Assembly (NCBI GenBank): GCA_903813345.2
Contig: CAIIXF020000011.1
Coordinates: 19,391,754 to 19,455,753, forward strand
Direction: 5' to 3'
Source of the DNA: Owenia fusiformis
Taxonomy: Eukaryota > Annelida > Polychaeta > Sabellida > Oweniidae
Length of the DNA: 64,000 bases
Shown here: positions 39,012 to 50,767 of the stretch, piece after piece
Numbering within the stretch: the first letter of the stretch is position 1
How the letters are laid out: the number at the start of each line of letters is the position of its first letter
Program-made: the position numbers and the translations under genes
Notes under the pieces: model-generated
The model's input: only the letters and a program-made list of their open reading frames with translations
Databases searched by the model: none
What the model was told of the DNA's origin: nothing

Positions 39012-39500
39012 ACCAAAACGGTTTGTTTCGGTAAAAAAAAATGTCGGGTCATCGAAGGTATGATTTTTTTTTTCCTTATTTCACACATTGTAGGCAGAAT
39101 TCCTACGACATTTTTATCACAAACGTGTATCAGTATCATATATTTAAGAAAATGTACATATTTGCAAACAAATAGTTCAGAAGACAACAGAATCATCGAT
39201 TTAATTCCTCACTTAAGTTACATAAACGGGATTTCGAAAAACAGTTAAGATCTGCACTTTTAACCCATACCGTTTATGTAACTTAAGTGAGGAATTAAAT
39301 CGACGATTGTGTTCTATTCTGAGCTATTTTTTCGCAAACATGTACCTTTTCCAAAACATATGATACTGATACACGTTTGTGAGAAAAAGCGTCATGAAGA
39401 TTCTGCCTACAACGCGTGAAAAAAGGAAAAAAGGAAAAAAGAAAAATCATACCATCGACGTTCCAACATTTTGTTACCGAAACGACGGTTGACCGAAACG
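39012..39500. mobile_element. Long hairpin (fold-back) element, arms ~210 bp
   Basis: 'tttatgtaacttaagtgaggaattaaatcgacgat' and its inverted copy flank a ~30-nt loop near 39247. The arms continue outward to 'ggtttgtttcggtaa' and 'ttaccgaaacgacgg'. It lies about 200 bp upstream of the cryptochrome start, so it may lie in or next to its promoter. Confidence 0.8.
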
Positions 39501-40770
39501 ACTGACATTTTTGGCCCTTTTTGACCCAATTTTTTTATTCCCTGAAATTTCCAGCAACTGGAAAAATAAATCAATTTCCCTGACATTTCCAGGTATGTAC
39601 AAACCCTGACTATTGGTTCTTTCCTTTTCCATTGAAATCTACTTCCTCCGAGACATTTTGGGAAAAACCAGTACAAACTCAAAGATGTTTCATAAACATA
39701 TTCGTAAACATTTCGACCTTGAAAAGAGTAATGTAAACTTGCCTGTATTTTTGTAAAAGCTCTTAGCGAAGACGTCTTAGAATGCTAATAAGTAATATTA
39801 GCTTTGCTATCTTCTTGGCATAATGATTTCTAACAGGATATCTCTAAGTATCGAATTATAAAGCACATGGCTTCCCATGTGAGACATAATAACTAATTTG
39901 TAATTTGTAGCCAATGAGATATTGCAACAATAAACCTGCAAGGCACAGAAAACAATGAATAACTTGAATATGTTTTTTAAATCATGAGATAACCTTTTAC
40001 TGCGCTGATTACGATTACTATACCTCCGTGTTTACACTACACAGACAATTTTTCACAGATGTTTTAAGCCCTAACTCAGGCCTGTTAACTTGGGAATACC
40101 TAAAATGAGTGACTTACAAATGTTGAACACCTTCCTTCAAATTGTGGACACCTTGGTTCAAAACTGAACACCTTTGTCCAAATATCGGACACCTCAATTT
40201 TTCAACTCGCTAACGTTAAAAAACTCTGTCAATGGGGAGGGGGGTATTTTTTTAAATATCAACATGACGCGTGAATTGTGTGACATTTTATCATTACATG
40301 CAAAATTGATGCGTGATTTCATTTTTCCCAGCAAATGCGTTATATTTACGCCTAACGTGTGAGGGTTGACAGGGCAGCTAACTGCAGAAAGCACTAAATA
40401 TGGTTGATAATCTAGCCAATGTTGAAAAACGTCTAAAGGCAATCATATTGTATAATATTTGAAAGTTTTATTGAATAAATGAGAACTGAAAAAGAAATCT
40501 ACAACATCAATACCTCATCGAGGACATCAGTAATAAATGCAGCAGTTTAAACTCAAATAATCCATTTGCTTCTCTTCTATCCAAATATGCCACGTCTCTT
40601 CGCATAATAATTCTCAAATTGTGATTTAAAGATTTGTCAATCCTGATTTAATGGGATCATCTTAATAACTATCACATCTTTATTCATCTAGTATTTACAT
40701 TTAACAAGTATAAACATAATATGAAACATTTCTACACTCACTGTTATATAATGCAGAGCTTTTCCTTGTT

Positions 40771-40852
40771 GTTTTGATTAACAGTTAACTTTACTCTCCA
40801 TCCCCATAGGCCTGCTTGATTGGAACTGAGGAATACAATCTCAATGCCACCT
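40771..40852 (-). CDS. Weak candidate terminal exon of an unknown minus-strand gene
   Basis: A good acceptor (cattttttcag on the minus strand) precedes an open segment GIEIVFLSSNQAGLWGWRV ending at a stop about 40750. GC content is higher than the flanks. No upstream exons or family recognised. Confidence 0.25.
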
Positions 40853-40859
40853 GAAAAAA

Positions 40860-43384
40860 TGTTATGATAATTATGAACATCTACGTTCTCAGCATGTACA
40901 TGTAACATCAGGGTGTTGATTATTATTTACGCTTATTATTTGGATAATTATATTTTCAATGTGTTTAATGTTTACAGCAACGAAGTGAAAATTGATTTAG
41001 CTTCTTCAAAAAAGAGCTTTATCGGTTTCCAGGGTTAATACTGACGTGAGACAGTTAATAAGTCATGTAGGTAATATGGCAACCATTGTCATAATACTTA
41101 TATTACTTGACGCAATATTTCAGAATAAGAAAATATTAACATGACATGATACCATCTACAAATGGTTACAAAAATGTAACAATTGTTACATTTACTGACT
41201 GCCAATCACTGATGCTGAATGACAGTCACAAAAAACAGTGTATGGTTGTAACAATGTCACCAATTTATATAATTATGGTGGTGACAAAATTAGATGTTCA
41301 AACATACAAAAAAGTTGGACTTAAAAACGTGTAGATTGGGCTCCCTAATATATGGAATAAAAGACTGTTTCTTTGCTCTTTCTTTTGAAAGTTCATGTTC
41401 TCAGGAACACGGCACAACCTTTTTCAAATTGTATTTTATACATCCTTTAATGGGCATTCTTGGTGTTTTCAAAACTGCTGTGTTTGATGTCAAAACAATG
41501 TAGATGCAGCAATGAAAGTCTGAAGTAGATTTCAATTGAATCTTCTTTCTAAAACTGATCGAAATTAAAAATGACTAAGAATTGACAAATTCAGGGTGTT
41601 AAAGTCAACATAATTTCTGATGAATTTTTTATCTCAGTGGCCAGCTTTTAATCTGCATGTAAATTTCAATGTTTAACTTGCTATATTTTCTTTAGACATT
41701 AAAATTAGACATGGAATAACAAAAACCTTTCACATCTTTTTTTGGGGAAATTTCATTAGCTTACACTAGAGATGAGAAACAAAATGTCCTATAGGCCTAC
41801 ATGTATGTTAAATTGACCAAATCTCAGAAAAAACAAAAAGTTTGAACCTAGCTCTACCTCAATTATTATATGCGATATGTTTGTCCCAATAGAATCTTAT
41901 ATGATGAATTGTTAAACGAAGCCAAGCAGCCTCGCAATGAAATGGTGTAAGAATTTCTTTGATAAGGTAAGGAGCTCCAGATTTAGAGTTTTTCAGACTC
42001 TGAACTTTTGCAAAAAATAACATGGCGGGATAGATAAAGACCCAGAGGTAATGCATAATTCAGAATCTATCTTGAATGAACCAACCAAGTTCAGTAGGTT
42101 GAATCTCCAAAATTGTTGAAAATAGACCGAAAATGTCCTTAAATGTTATATTACGCTTCAATATGTAAATGCTATCGAACTCCTTTTTATATTTAAATGT
42201 GCCTTAGATATTTATACGATCAAAAAAGTACCATTAATACCTGAATGAAATGAATGATTTCAGTTCAAAAATAAAAATCTCCATCAAAGTTTTTGTGCTT
42301 GAACATGAAATTCTGTTCAGATCTCTGCCAACATGCATGCACAACTTTTTGAGCAATCTGATTTGTTAATCAAATGTAAACACTAGGAATCCCCAGAGAT
42401 TTTCATCCAGTGAAAACAAAATTCACTTGAGGTTTAACTGGAGAATTTGTGAGATATCATTGGGTAAATGTTGTGATGTCTAAATGAGCACAATTTCAAG
42501 TCAGGGCTTTCAGTAATGCATCCTTAACATTAGGAGGACACGGATTTTGATGAAGCGACTCTAAATAAATTTAATGATCCATCTCTTGGATGCAAAGTCC
42601 TTCATTAACAAAATTGATAGTCTCACAAAAAGATCTACCCTTTGCCCCTAGTGCAAATTGCTTCAAGTACGAAAAGAAAATGTGTATTTAATGTTGAACA
42701 TTAGTTATCTCTTTCAAGTGAAGGTACTTGTATCATTTATTGACATTCTAGACGATGTAGAACGCTGATCTAGGCCGATAAATAACAAAACTGGTTAGAA
42801 ACTTTTCATCAATTTTTTCGTTCAGTGTAAAAAAGTGACTTTGAATTCCCGGGAACCTTTTTTCACGGGACACACTTTTTTGAGGGGGACTCACTTTTTG
42901 AAAATCAATACGTCCTAGAGACGCACTCTTGGACAAACCTACTGAAAGCACTGCAGGTGATTAAAATTATTACCATGGTTATTACAGAACAATCTTCGGA
43001 CTTTTGAGATATGAAGCTCAGTATGAAGTTAGTTCTTTTATTATGATTGGATCACAATACATTATATGCTTATTGAGTTGTGGCTTGCTTTATTGACTTC
43101 TGTTTAGTCTTGACAAATTCCTGTAGATGGCCTCTGAGACACAATTATTATACGTCTATTCTCTTGCTTACCACCTTCATTTGTTCAAATTTTCACCAGC
43201 TATTTTCCAAATACTACACTTCGATGTGATGTTTTAAAATTTCAAAGTCTTTCAAAATTGAGCTAGAAGCTTCAAATAAAAACCATTTTAGATCTAAAGC
43301 TTTCTTCTTCTATCTAATGGTTTTATTTTTTATTGGTTATGGGGGGGGGGTGCGATCCACCAATCGCACACCAGAAATTACATA
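40860..43384. other. Intergenic stretch without recognised features
   Basis: AT-rich, no repeats or coding signal I could support. Small open frames are unconvincing. Confidence 0.35.
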
Positions 43385-44254
43385 TACAGTAAAACCTGTC
43401 CGATGGAATACCTCTCTGTAGGGAAAACCTATGAACAAGGAATGCTTTTCAAAAGAACTGAATATTTTTCCATTGACTTACATGTTAACGGACCCTCTCT
43501 GTAGGGAAAACCTGTGAACAGGGAACAAGGAACACTATTTTGGGGCAAATTATGAAAATTCACCTGTGAACAAGGAATATGGAATATTGGTGACACTGTA
43601 TATTCCATTATTTTTCAGAGGTGTGAAAGTCTTAAGCCAATATCTGAATATAAAAAGCTTAGATATATGATTATGAGAACATGATTGAGATTAAGATAAG
43701 CCAATTGTTGACATGATGTAGCATCCCACCCACTGTTAATTACCCTGATTTATTTTAAAACTAATACTTATCTGTTTGTTACTTATTATCATGACACCAA
43801 TTCTTCCTTTCAAAAACCTAATTACATCAAATCAGTTGTGATAATCTAGGGACTAACACAATTGTTTTATGGAGATAATAGATAGTAAGTACACGGTCAT
43901 GTTGAGCCAAATCTCTTTAAATCTTTTACTGATCCAACTTCTAGATTATCAATGATATAAAATAGGGTTGCTGAAACTTGAAATTCTGTTCTTAGCAATA
44001 TATCTCTACACATCATACCAATGATTACATCAACTAGACATCATCAGACACTAGAAGCAGCTAAAATCAACATTGGGAGAACGTAACCAAGCATGGAATC
44101 GGCATTTGTACAATCAATCAATATATATACAAATATTCTTATTCGGCAAGTTTGAGTTTGCTGAAAGTGCGGCCCCTCTCTATAGGGAAAACCTCTGAAC
44201 AAGGAAACTTTCCTCCAGTCCCAAGAGCATTCCCTGTTCGCAGGTTTTACTGTA
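43385..44254. mobile_element. TACAGTAAAACCTG-family element (~870 bp)
   Basis: Perfect 14-bp inverted ends TACAGTAAAACCTG / CAGGTTTTACTGTA. Near each end 'ctctctgtagggaaaacctatgaacaagg' is repeated. No coding capacity. It is the longest member of the family in this window. Confidence 0.7.
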
Positions 44255-45474
44255 ATTCAAACCGTATTTCAAACTGCCATTTTGACCAATCAGAGACATA
44301 AGTCACCTCAATACAGATTTACATTATAAGCGTAGGTCACCTTTGAACTCTGGGGTAATCCCCCCTGGACCTCTGACGACCATTGACCTGTTGTTCCTGT
44401 GTGTGTAAACTCACAGGAATTCGTCTAAAAGGAAAAAGAAGTCAATAGAGCAAGCCTTGACTCGATAAGCATATAAAAGTAAAAAGGAAGTTATCCTCAT
44501 AAAGTTACAACATTTTGATCAAGGCCAAAAAATGCAGGGAAATGTAAAAAATATTCATACTGCAGCACCTCATTGGATAGGTTATTAGCACACAAATGCA
44601 ATAAGATGAAGAAAATTGTGTCCAGAAGCCTTAATAGCGATATTTTGTAAAAAATGTGAAACTGACAAGTTTTTTCGAAAAACATAATCTACCCGTGTTT
44701 TGATAATTTTCTACCGATTACATTTTTCTTTTCTGACGTTATTTTGTCAGCTGTGACTTACCCGATTTTCCAGATCATTCACATATATTGACAACTTCCT
44801 ATTGTTGTTGAAAATTATATCAATTTCCTTACGAATTTTACTTATGTTTCAGAAATATCCATCTCAACAAAACCATCATAACATCACAAATATTCATAGA
44901 TTTCGCCATTGTAGTGACCCGGATGTTTACTCCCATACGTGGAAGTGCGGACAAATATTAGCTTCTGCTCGTACCACGTGATTGGGAAATCAAGAGAAAG
45001 TGATTTGTTGCACTGCGCGTATAAATCAATAACCCCAAGTGTGTTTGACTCAAATTTCTTTTCGCGAGATTTCATCATGGATTTTGATTTGGAAACCTAA
45101 AAGACTAAATAAATGTATTTCATGATATTTTAAAATAAATCTGAATTCATCAACGTTGAAAGGGGGACTGCATTCAACAATTTTTGATTATTCATTCTAC
45201 TTGCTGCAGAGTTAATATACCAAGACACTGTCATGCATTACAACAATTTTCGTCCAGTGCAGTCGTGCCTATTTTCAACATGTTGGGGGCTGGATATTGA
45301 AAATTTCATTTCTAAGTATATTACTAAACGCAACACAGATGATGACACATATTGTACTTTTACAACACAGGATATTATAAAACAACTATCGATCAGCAAG
45401 TTTTATAAAAATAGGTAAGCAAACATCATAAACGTCAAGATAACGAATTTTTTTTCGGAAGCAAAATGTGTTTT
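44255..45474. other. Intergenic stretch without recognised genes
   Basis: Contains a CACGTG at about 44976. A moderately GC-richer patch around 44900-45080 could be regulatory, but nothing firm is seen. Confidence 0.3.
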
Positions 45475-46250
45475 ACACACCCGGGAATTTCGCGTCATAA
45501 TTATTCCTCCGCTAGAGGGGCTGCGAGCGCGCAGCCATTTTGCCGGTCAATTCGGGTCAAATATTGTCCAACTTTACACACGATTTTCTAGTAGTTGATG
45601 ATGCCCTTTAACGTATGTAACGATTTGTATATAAAGCTTACATGTATCTGGATTAATATATTTTTATCCTGTGCAGTTTAAACAATCCGTTTTCTTCCAA
45701 CTCTATAAGGAATTACATCACATTTTTTTCGAAAATCAGCGGTAAAACTTGACACATGTTAGCTATTTTTTCTCTAATTGTAATTTGAATTTTAAAATTC
45801 CGCCTCAGCCAAGACACAATTTGTATATTTAGCTCAAACATGTTTCAAATTTGATAAAGATTCATCCATAAATGAAAAAATGCCACCGGCGCAAAAAATG
45901 TTGTGTTTTCGTCAAATCTTTGCTGACGATGCGGTTTTTAGTTTACAAAGAAATTGCCCCTCCATAGTGAAGCCGTAACTTTACTAATATTGAACCTATC
46001 AACTTGAAATAAACAGGATTAAAATAAGCAATTCTTTAGAAACACGATGATATGTATCATGCCTATCTAACAATATATATTATGAAAGAAAATCATAGAT
46101 TAAAACACCTATCTGAATAGAAAATTTCATTGCAAACATGAAAAACTGACGGGTTGTACTTATACGTCCGTGCGATGTTTATACACGTTGCATAGGACAA
46201 ACAGCGCACCAAGCGGAGGAATAATTATGACGCGAAATTCGCGTGTGTGT
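45475..46250. mobile_element. Non-coding inverted-repeat element (~775 bp)
   Basis: Left 'cgcgtcataattattcctccgct' (45490) and right 'agcggaggaataattatgacgcg' (46212) are perfect complements, flanked by 'acacaccc'/'gtgtgtgt'. Confidence 0.75.
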
Positions 46251-46279
46251 TTTACGAATTTTTCAGAAAAAAATATCCT

Positions 46280-47753
46280 TCTACTACTTTTTTCAAGGCC
46301 TGACTGCGTCGCTAACATGCTAAATATAAGAGTTAGCTGACGTTTGGGAGTCTGAGTTACCTTCTAAAGGTTAGAACCCGAATCTTAATGAAACCATATC
46401 ACCTTTGTTGCGTCGATGATGATGCATAAACATAGCATTTGATAGAAATTAGCGTAAATGCTTTTCCGACTTTTTCATTTTTCATCAATGTTGACTTCCG
46501 GGAAGGCGTTGTAGTTATCACGAAATAACGCATTGACCCTTGAACTTTACTTTGTTGATGTGTCAACCAAGCATGTCTGGTGTGAAAATTAAAAGAATAT
46601 TAAGCAATGTTCTACATCCGCCAAGCTAAGTGAAGTAGTCAATATTTAAAATTACCAATTTCAAGTGAAGTACGCAACGAACGAAACTGCGTGATCTACA
46701 CTCCCACTATTGGTCTGAATGAAATGCTACGTAGAAATAGTGCCTTACGGTAATGCCGGGTTGTCGGCAGCGGCAGTAGATACTCTCAATTGCCGGTAAT
46801 GAAATCCATTGCCGATAATCGCCATGCTGCTACAACATGATGATTGGCATTGCGATCTATTGTCAAATTTACGAAACAATGATCGTTTAAGAATATTTTA
46901 TCAATCATGTATATTTCAATCTCCACATTTGAAGAGCTAATCTGTCAATCAACTGCAAAGCATTCGTAAAAGGCGGGAGGATAAGCAAAACCCCACCCAC
47001 TTCTGTCAATCATCTCCCGTGCCGCGAGATTAACAAATCACGTGACGTGATATTTCGGTGAAGTAAAAACAAACACAAATAGTTTGATCAATTTTGATCG
47101 AATTCACTCTATATTATCATTCAAAGACTTCCAAACGATACACAATCACACACGAGATACACGATGATACAATATATCCACTTTAGTTGATGTGAGCGGG
47201 AAATCAAGCTGAGAAATCGGCTTCGTTAAGGATTTTTCCAAATATTTTAGTTTCACTTTCAGGTTTTTCCCCGGGATTTTAGGAACATTATCAGTATCAA
47301 CGATTATCGGTAACGGTAAGGTAATGGAGGTGAAATTTACCGGCAGTGAGATCCATTACCGTTGCAAGCACTACGTAGAAATATGAGCCGTCTGCTGTAT
47401 TAGTCGATTAATAGAGTAAGACCTGTTGGTGATGCTTTATAATTTAGACCAAAACATTGGAGAACAAACGAACCTGTAAATCGTGAAAACAACGAACAAA
47501 TATTCGGTTTTCACATATGTTCGGTAATTTTTCGTATTGAAACTTCCGGAACTTACAAGGAAATCATTCATTTTCTCGATCCATGATTTACCTCTTGGAT
47601 GTTGTGGCAAATGCTCCATTGATGGAACAAAGGTGATATGGTTTCATTAGATTCGGGTTCTAAGCTTTAGAAGGTAAGTCAGACTCCCAAACGTCAGCTA
47701 ACTCTTATATTTAGCATGTTAGCGACGAAGTCAGGCCTTGAAAAAAGTAGTAA
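46280..47753. mobile_element. Fold-back element (~1.5 kb) upstream of the macro-TIR gene
   Basis: Arms of about 130 bp: 'ctaacatgctaaatataagagttagctgacgtttgggagtctga' (46312) and its complement (47660-47730). Inner segments with 'ggtaatgg'/'ccattaccg' near 46790 and 47320-47360 are also inverted. Ends 'tactacttttttcaaggcc'. Confidence 0.75.
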
Positions 47754-48467
47754 AACTCTCGACTTGTATTACTCTGATCGCATGGGCATGTATATTTTTG
47801 TATTACTGTACAAATTATCTATCAAATGATGTACTTCATTGTTTTGAGATGACAAGGAATTTTTTATTTGATTTTTCAGTTGGTGTTTATTACAGGTACA
47901 GGTTAGACCCCTTCCCTGTATGTTCAAGTTACTTACATCACTGTTCTTGGATTTCTAGTCTCTTCTGGACATTCCTTTCATTTTTTTATGTACTTTGGAA
48001 GTGAATGCTACTATGAGAGACCAAAAGAAACCAAAATTACATAAAATAAGAAGTTGTCAATTTTGCATTATCCGGGCATTATGGAGTGTATATTTCGAAC
48101 TTATTTTCGTATCTTCGATTTGACCAAATGATTGACGCACTAGACTATCCATATAGGTCTTGAATATTTATCTTCAAAGCTGAACACTTTCATCTGTTAT
48201 GGAATGTACAATTTAAGCTAGATTACATATGAAAAAGTCCAGGGTATATATTTCTCTTATCTTTACGGTGACTCTTTTCACCGCATTTGTAGACGAGTTA
48301 TCCGAAATTTATTTACTTCAAAGCAGCTGGGATGACACTCAGAAACAGGAGAAATTGGCAAAATAGTGAAGATATGTTGGTTTGACAGTAATAAACTATT
48401 ATATAAATTCCAGCTTAGGTGCTACAGATATATGACTCAAATATAAAAATACTTTGAATTCCTCAAA
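47754..48467 (+). promoter_or_regulatory. Presumed 5' region of the macro-TIR gene
   Basis: The ~700 bp before the start codon carry no repeat or recognisable promoter element. The start ATG sits in a favourable context (tcaaaATGGG). Confidence 0.3.
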
Positions 48468-50767
48468 ATGGGAGAGTTACGAATTCATTCAACGTTGAAT
48501 TTGGAAACCATTCACGGAAAACGAGAAATTCAACTTCTTTTCGGTGATATTTGTAAGCTCCCAATAAAAGATAAAGTTGATGTTATCGTTATATCTGCAT
48601 TCCCAGGTAAACAATGCTCAGAATGAATGCTTACATTAAAGTATTTCTTGATTGTAAAGTCTAGAATCCACTTATGATAATAGTGAAATAATACATGGGC
48701 GATAATAGAATGAATCACCATGTAAACAAACTTTTATCAAATGACTCAATGAGACTGACTTCAACTTCAATGGGCCTTCAATCTTAGTGAACTTGACATA
48801 ATTCATAGAAAATTTGAAAAGTGTCAAATTGGAATTTTTAAAATCATCATGTCATCCTGAACACAACACACCATAGACCACTGGCAGATCCAGAAGATGA
48901 CAAGAGGGGAGCCCAAATTTCAAATCATACAAAAAATCTTCCGCGCTTGCCCGAAAAAAGATTTAGGTCACTAAATCCAAAACATGGGCCCAAATGTTGA
49001 GAAGGGACATTTTTTGATCATTTAGCCTACAATTTTTTTTAAGGGCCAGGGTACCTCCCTGGATCTGCCAGTGAATACTGTAAAGACTTATAACAAGAAA
49101 AGCTGGACGCTGCGAACTCCTTGTTGTTGTCTAGCTAAACCTCTCTGACAAAGTTATGTACTCCCTGTATTTGATGTGTCATAGATGTTTTATATCTACC
49201 CTGCTTTCTTTATTCTAGGTGATTATTCTCCCACACCTACATCTGTAATAGGAGCCCTGAGACATAATTTTGATCTAAATGTTAGGGATCTTGCAAAAAA
49301 CAAAGCTGAAGATCTACGTCGTCACTTCCATTGTTGGTGGTCTCATCCATTACCAGAAGCACTTCCATACAGGTACATGTAGCTTGAAGTTTTAATTGGA
49401 AAGATTGTATTTGATTCTTCCATTATATTGCCATAAACTTAGATTATACAAATTTTTAGGTAATCCCCTATCGGTAAAGGCATCAAGATGTCTTTTTCAC
49501 TGTTAATGTAAATATGTTTATGTGATTTTAATAAAAGAAAAAAATCAATTTGTTTTCTGAAAATGTGTGAGGATCACACATCATTAACCCAGTACCCCAA
49601 AAATTAGTAGGTTCTGATTAAATCCCAGGAATTAAATCTGATCTTTAAAAATGTGAAATACATAATGACAATTAATTTCAATCCTAATGTAAGGTCAAGC
49701 CATTGCCATAGTAAATTAGTTTTGCATCCCACCAAAAACTGAAATGTATGAGAGAAATAAATGCAATCAGGAAGTTAACAAGATCAAATTTCAGCCTTAC
49801 ACTAAATACTTATGTTTAAGAAAAAAATTGTTCATCTACTAGGGTCCCTCTTTACTGAAAGGACAAAGTTTTCCTGTTGCTAGTTATTATAAAGTTGCAT
49901 TTTGATTGATTCTAGTCGTTTGCTATGCTTCGAGAGCACAATACGAGGCAGAAGTCATCCTGCACAGCTGGTTGGGGACATATACCGGGCAATGATTCCT
50001 GCTTTCATAGATGATGAGAAAACAGTAATCACACCATTGATTGCCACTGGAGACCAGGTACAGCATGAGAAATAAAAGAACTGATATAATGCATGTACTA
50101 TTAGAAAGGACTCCGGAACTTTCAATACTGTACATTATTTTTAGACCATATATATCTTAAAAATGCAACAAAATTTATAGATGAGTTGAGAGTGATTATA
50201 CCTTTCTTAAGTTGAGGAGCTAAAGTAAAAAAATTTATAGTGCCTTATAAAATGTTGATCCCTGAAATTTTCAACCTGTTTCGCTGTTTCAGAACTTCTC
50301 CAAGATACGTATGATGAAAGCAATGGTAGATGCAGCAGTTAACTGGATAAAGTCAGGTACACATTCTAATTTAATCAACCTTTTATGGGGCTAAATTTGG
50401 GGTATAGAATCGGGCTATAATGCAAGAGGGGGATATATCAACCAGTTGTTCCTATGGTTGGGCAAGGGTGGAGACTATATTTAAAAACCTGTCTAAAACA
50501 TACTCCTTGAATGTATGTACCATTTAATGTATGGAAATCAGCAAATGGATTTTGCATCACAGATGTGATCATTATTATGACATAAGATTACACACATGTT
50601 CACATAATTTCACATGAATTTTGCTTTGTTTAGGGCTGGCTCTTAAATGTCTAAAGATTGTACTGTACACCAGACGCCCTGATAAATTGACCAGTGAAGA
50701 AGTCTCTGTGGTAGAACTCTTTGCGAAGCTTAAGAAAAATTATGAAACAAAAAACTCTGTGTTAGCT
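48468..50767 (+). CDS. Macro-like domain exons 1-5 of the triple-TIR gene
   Basis: Five exons encode residues 1-211. The pattern IQLLFGDICKLP...VDVIVISAF resembles the macro-domain start (strand, G-D-I, then V-D-x-I-V-N-A-A-N), and KTVITPLIATGDQNFSK resembles its second phosphate-binding loop, followed by a helix and a strand CLKIVLYT. The canonical Asn-Ala-Ala-Asn and triple-Gly loop are replaced by SAFPGDY. ADP-ribose hydrolase activity is therefore unlikely, though ligand binding could persist. Confidence 0.65.

Noticed and set aside
44884-45078. 64-codon minus-strand frame with an ATG
   Set aside because: No splice context, motif or neighbouring exon supports it.
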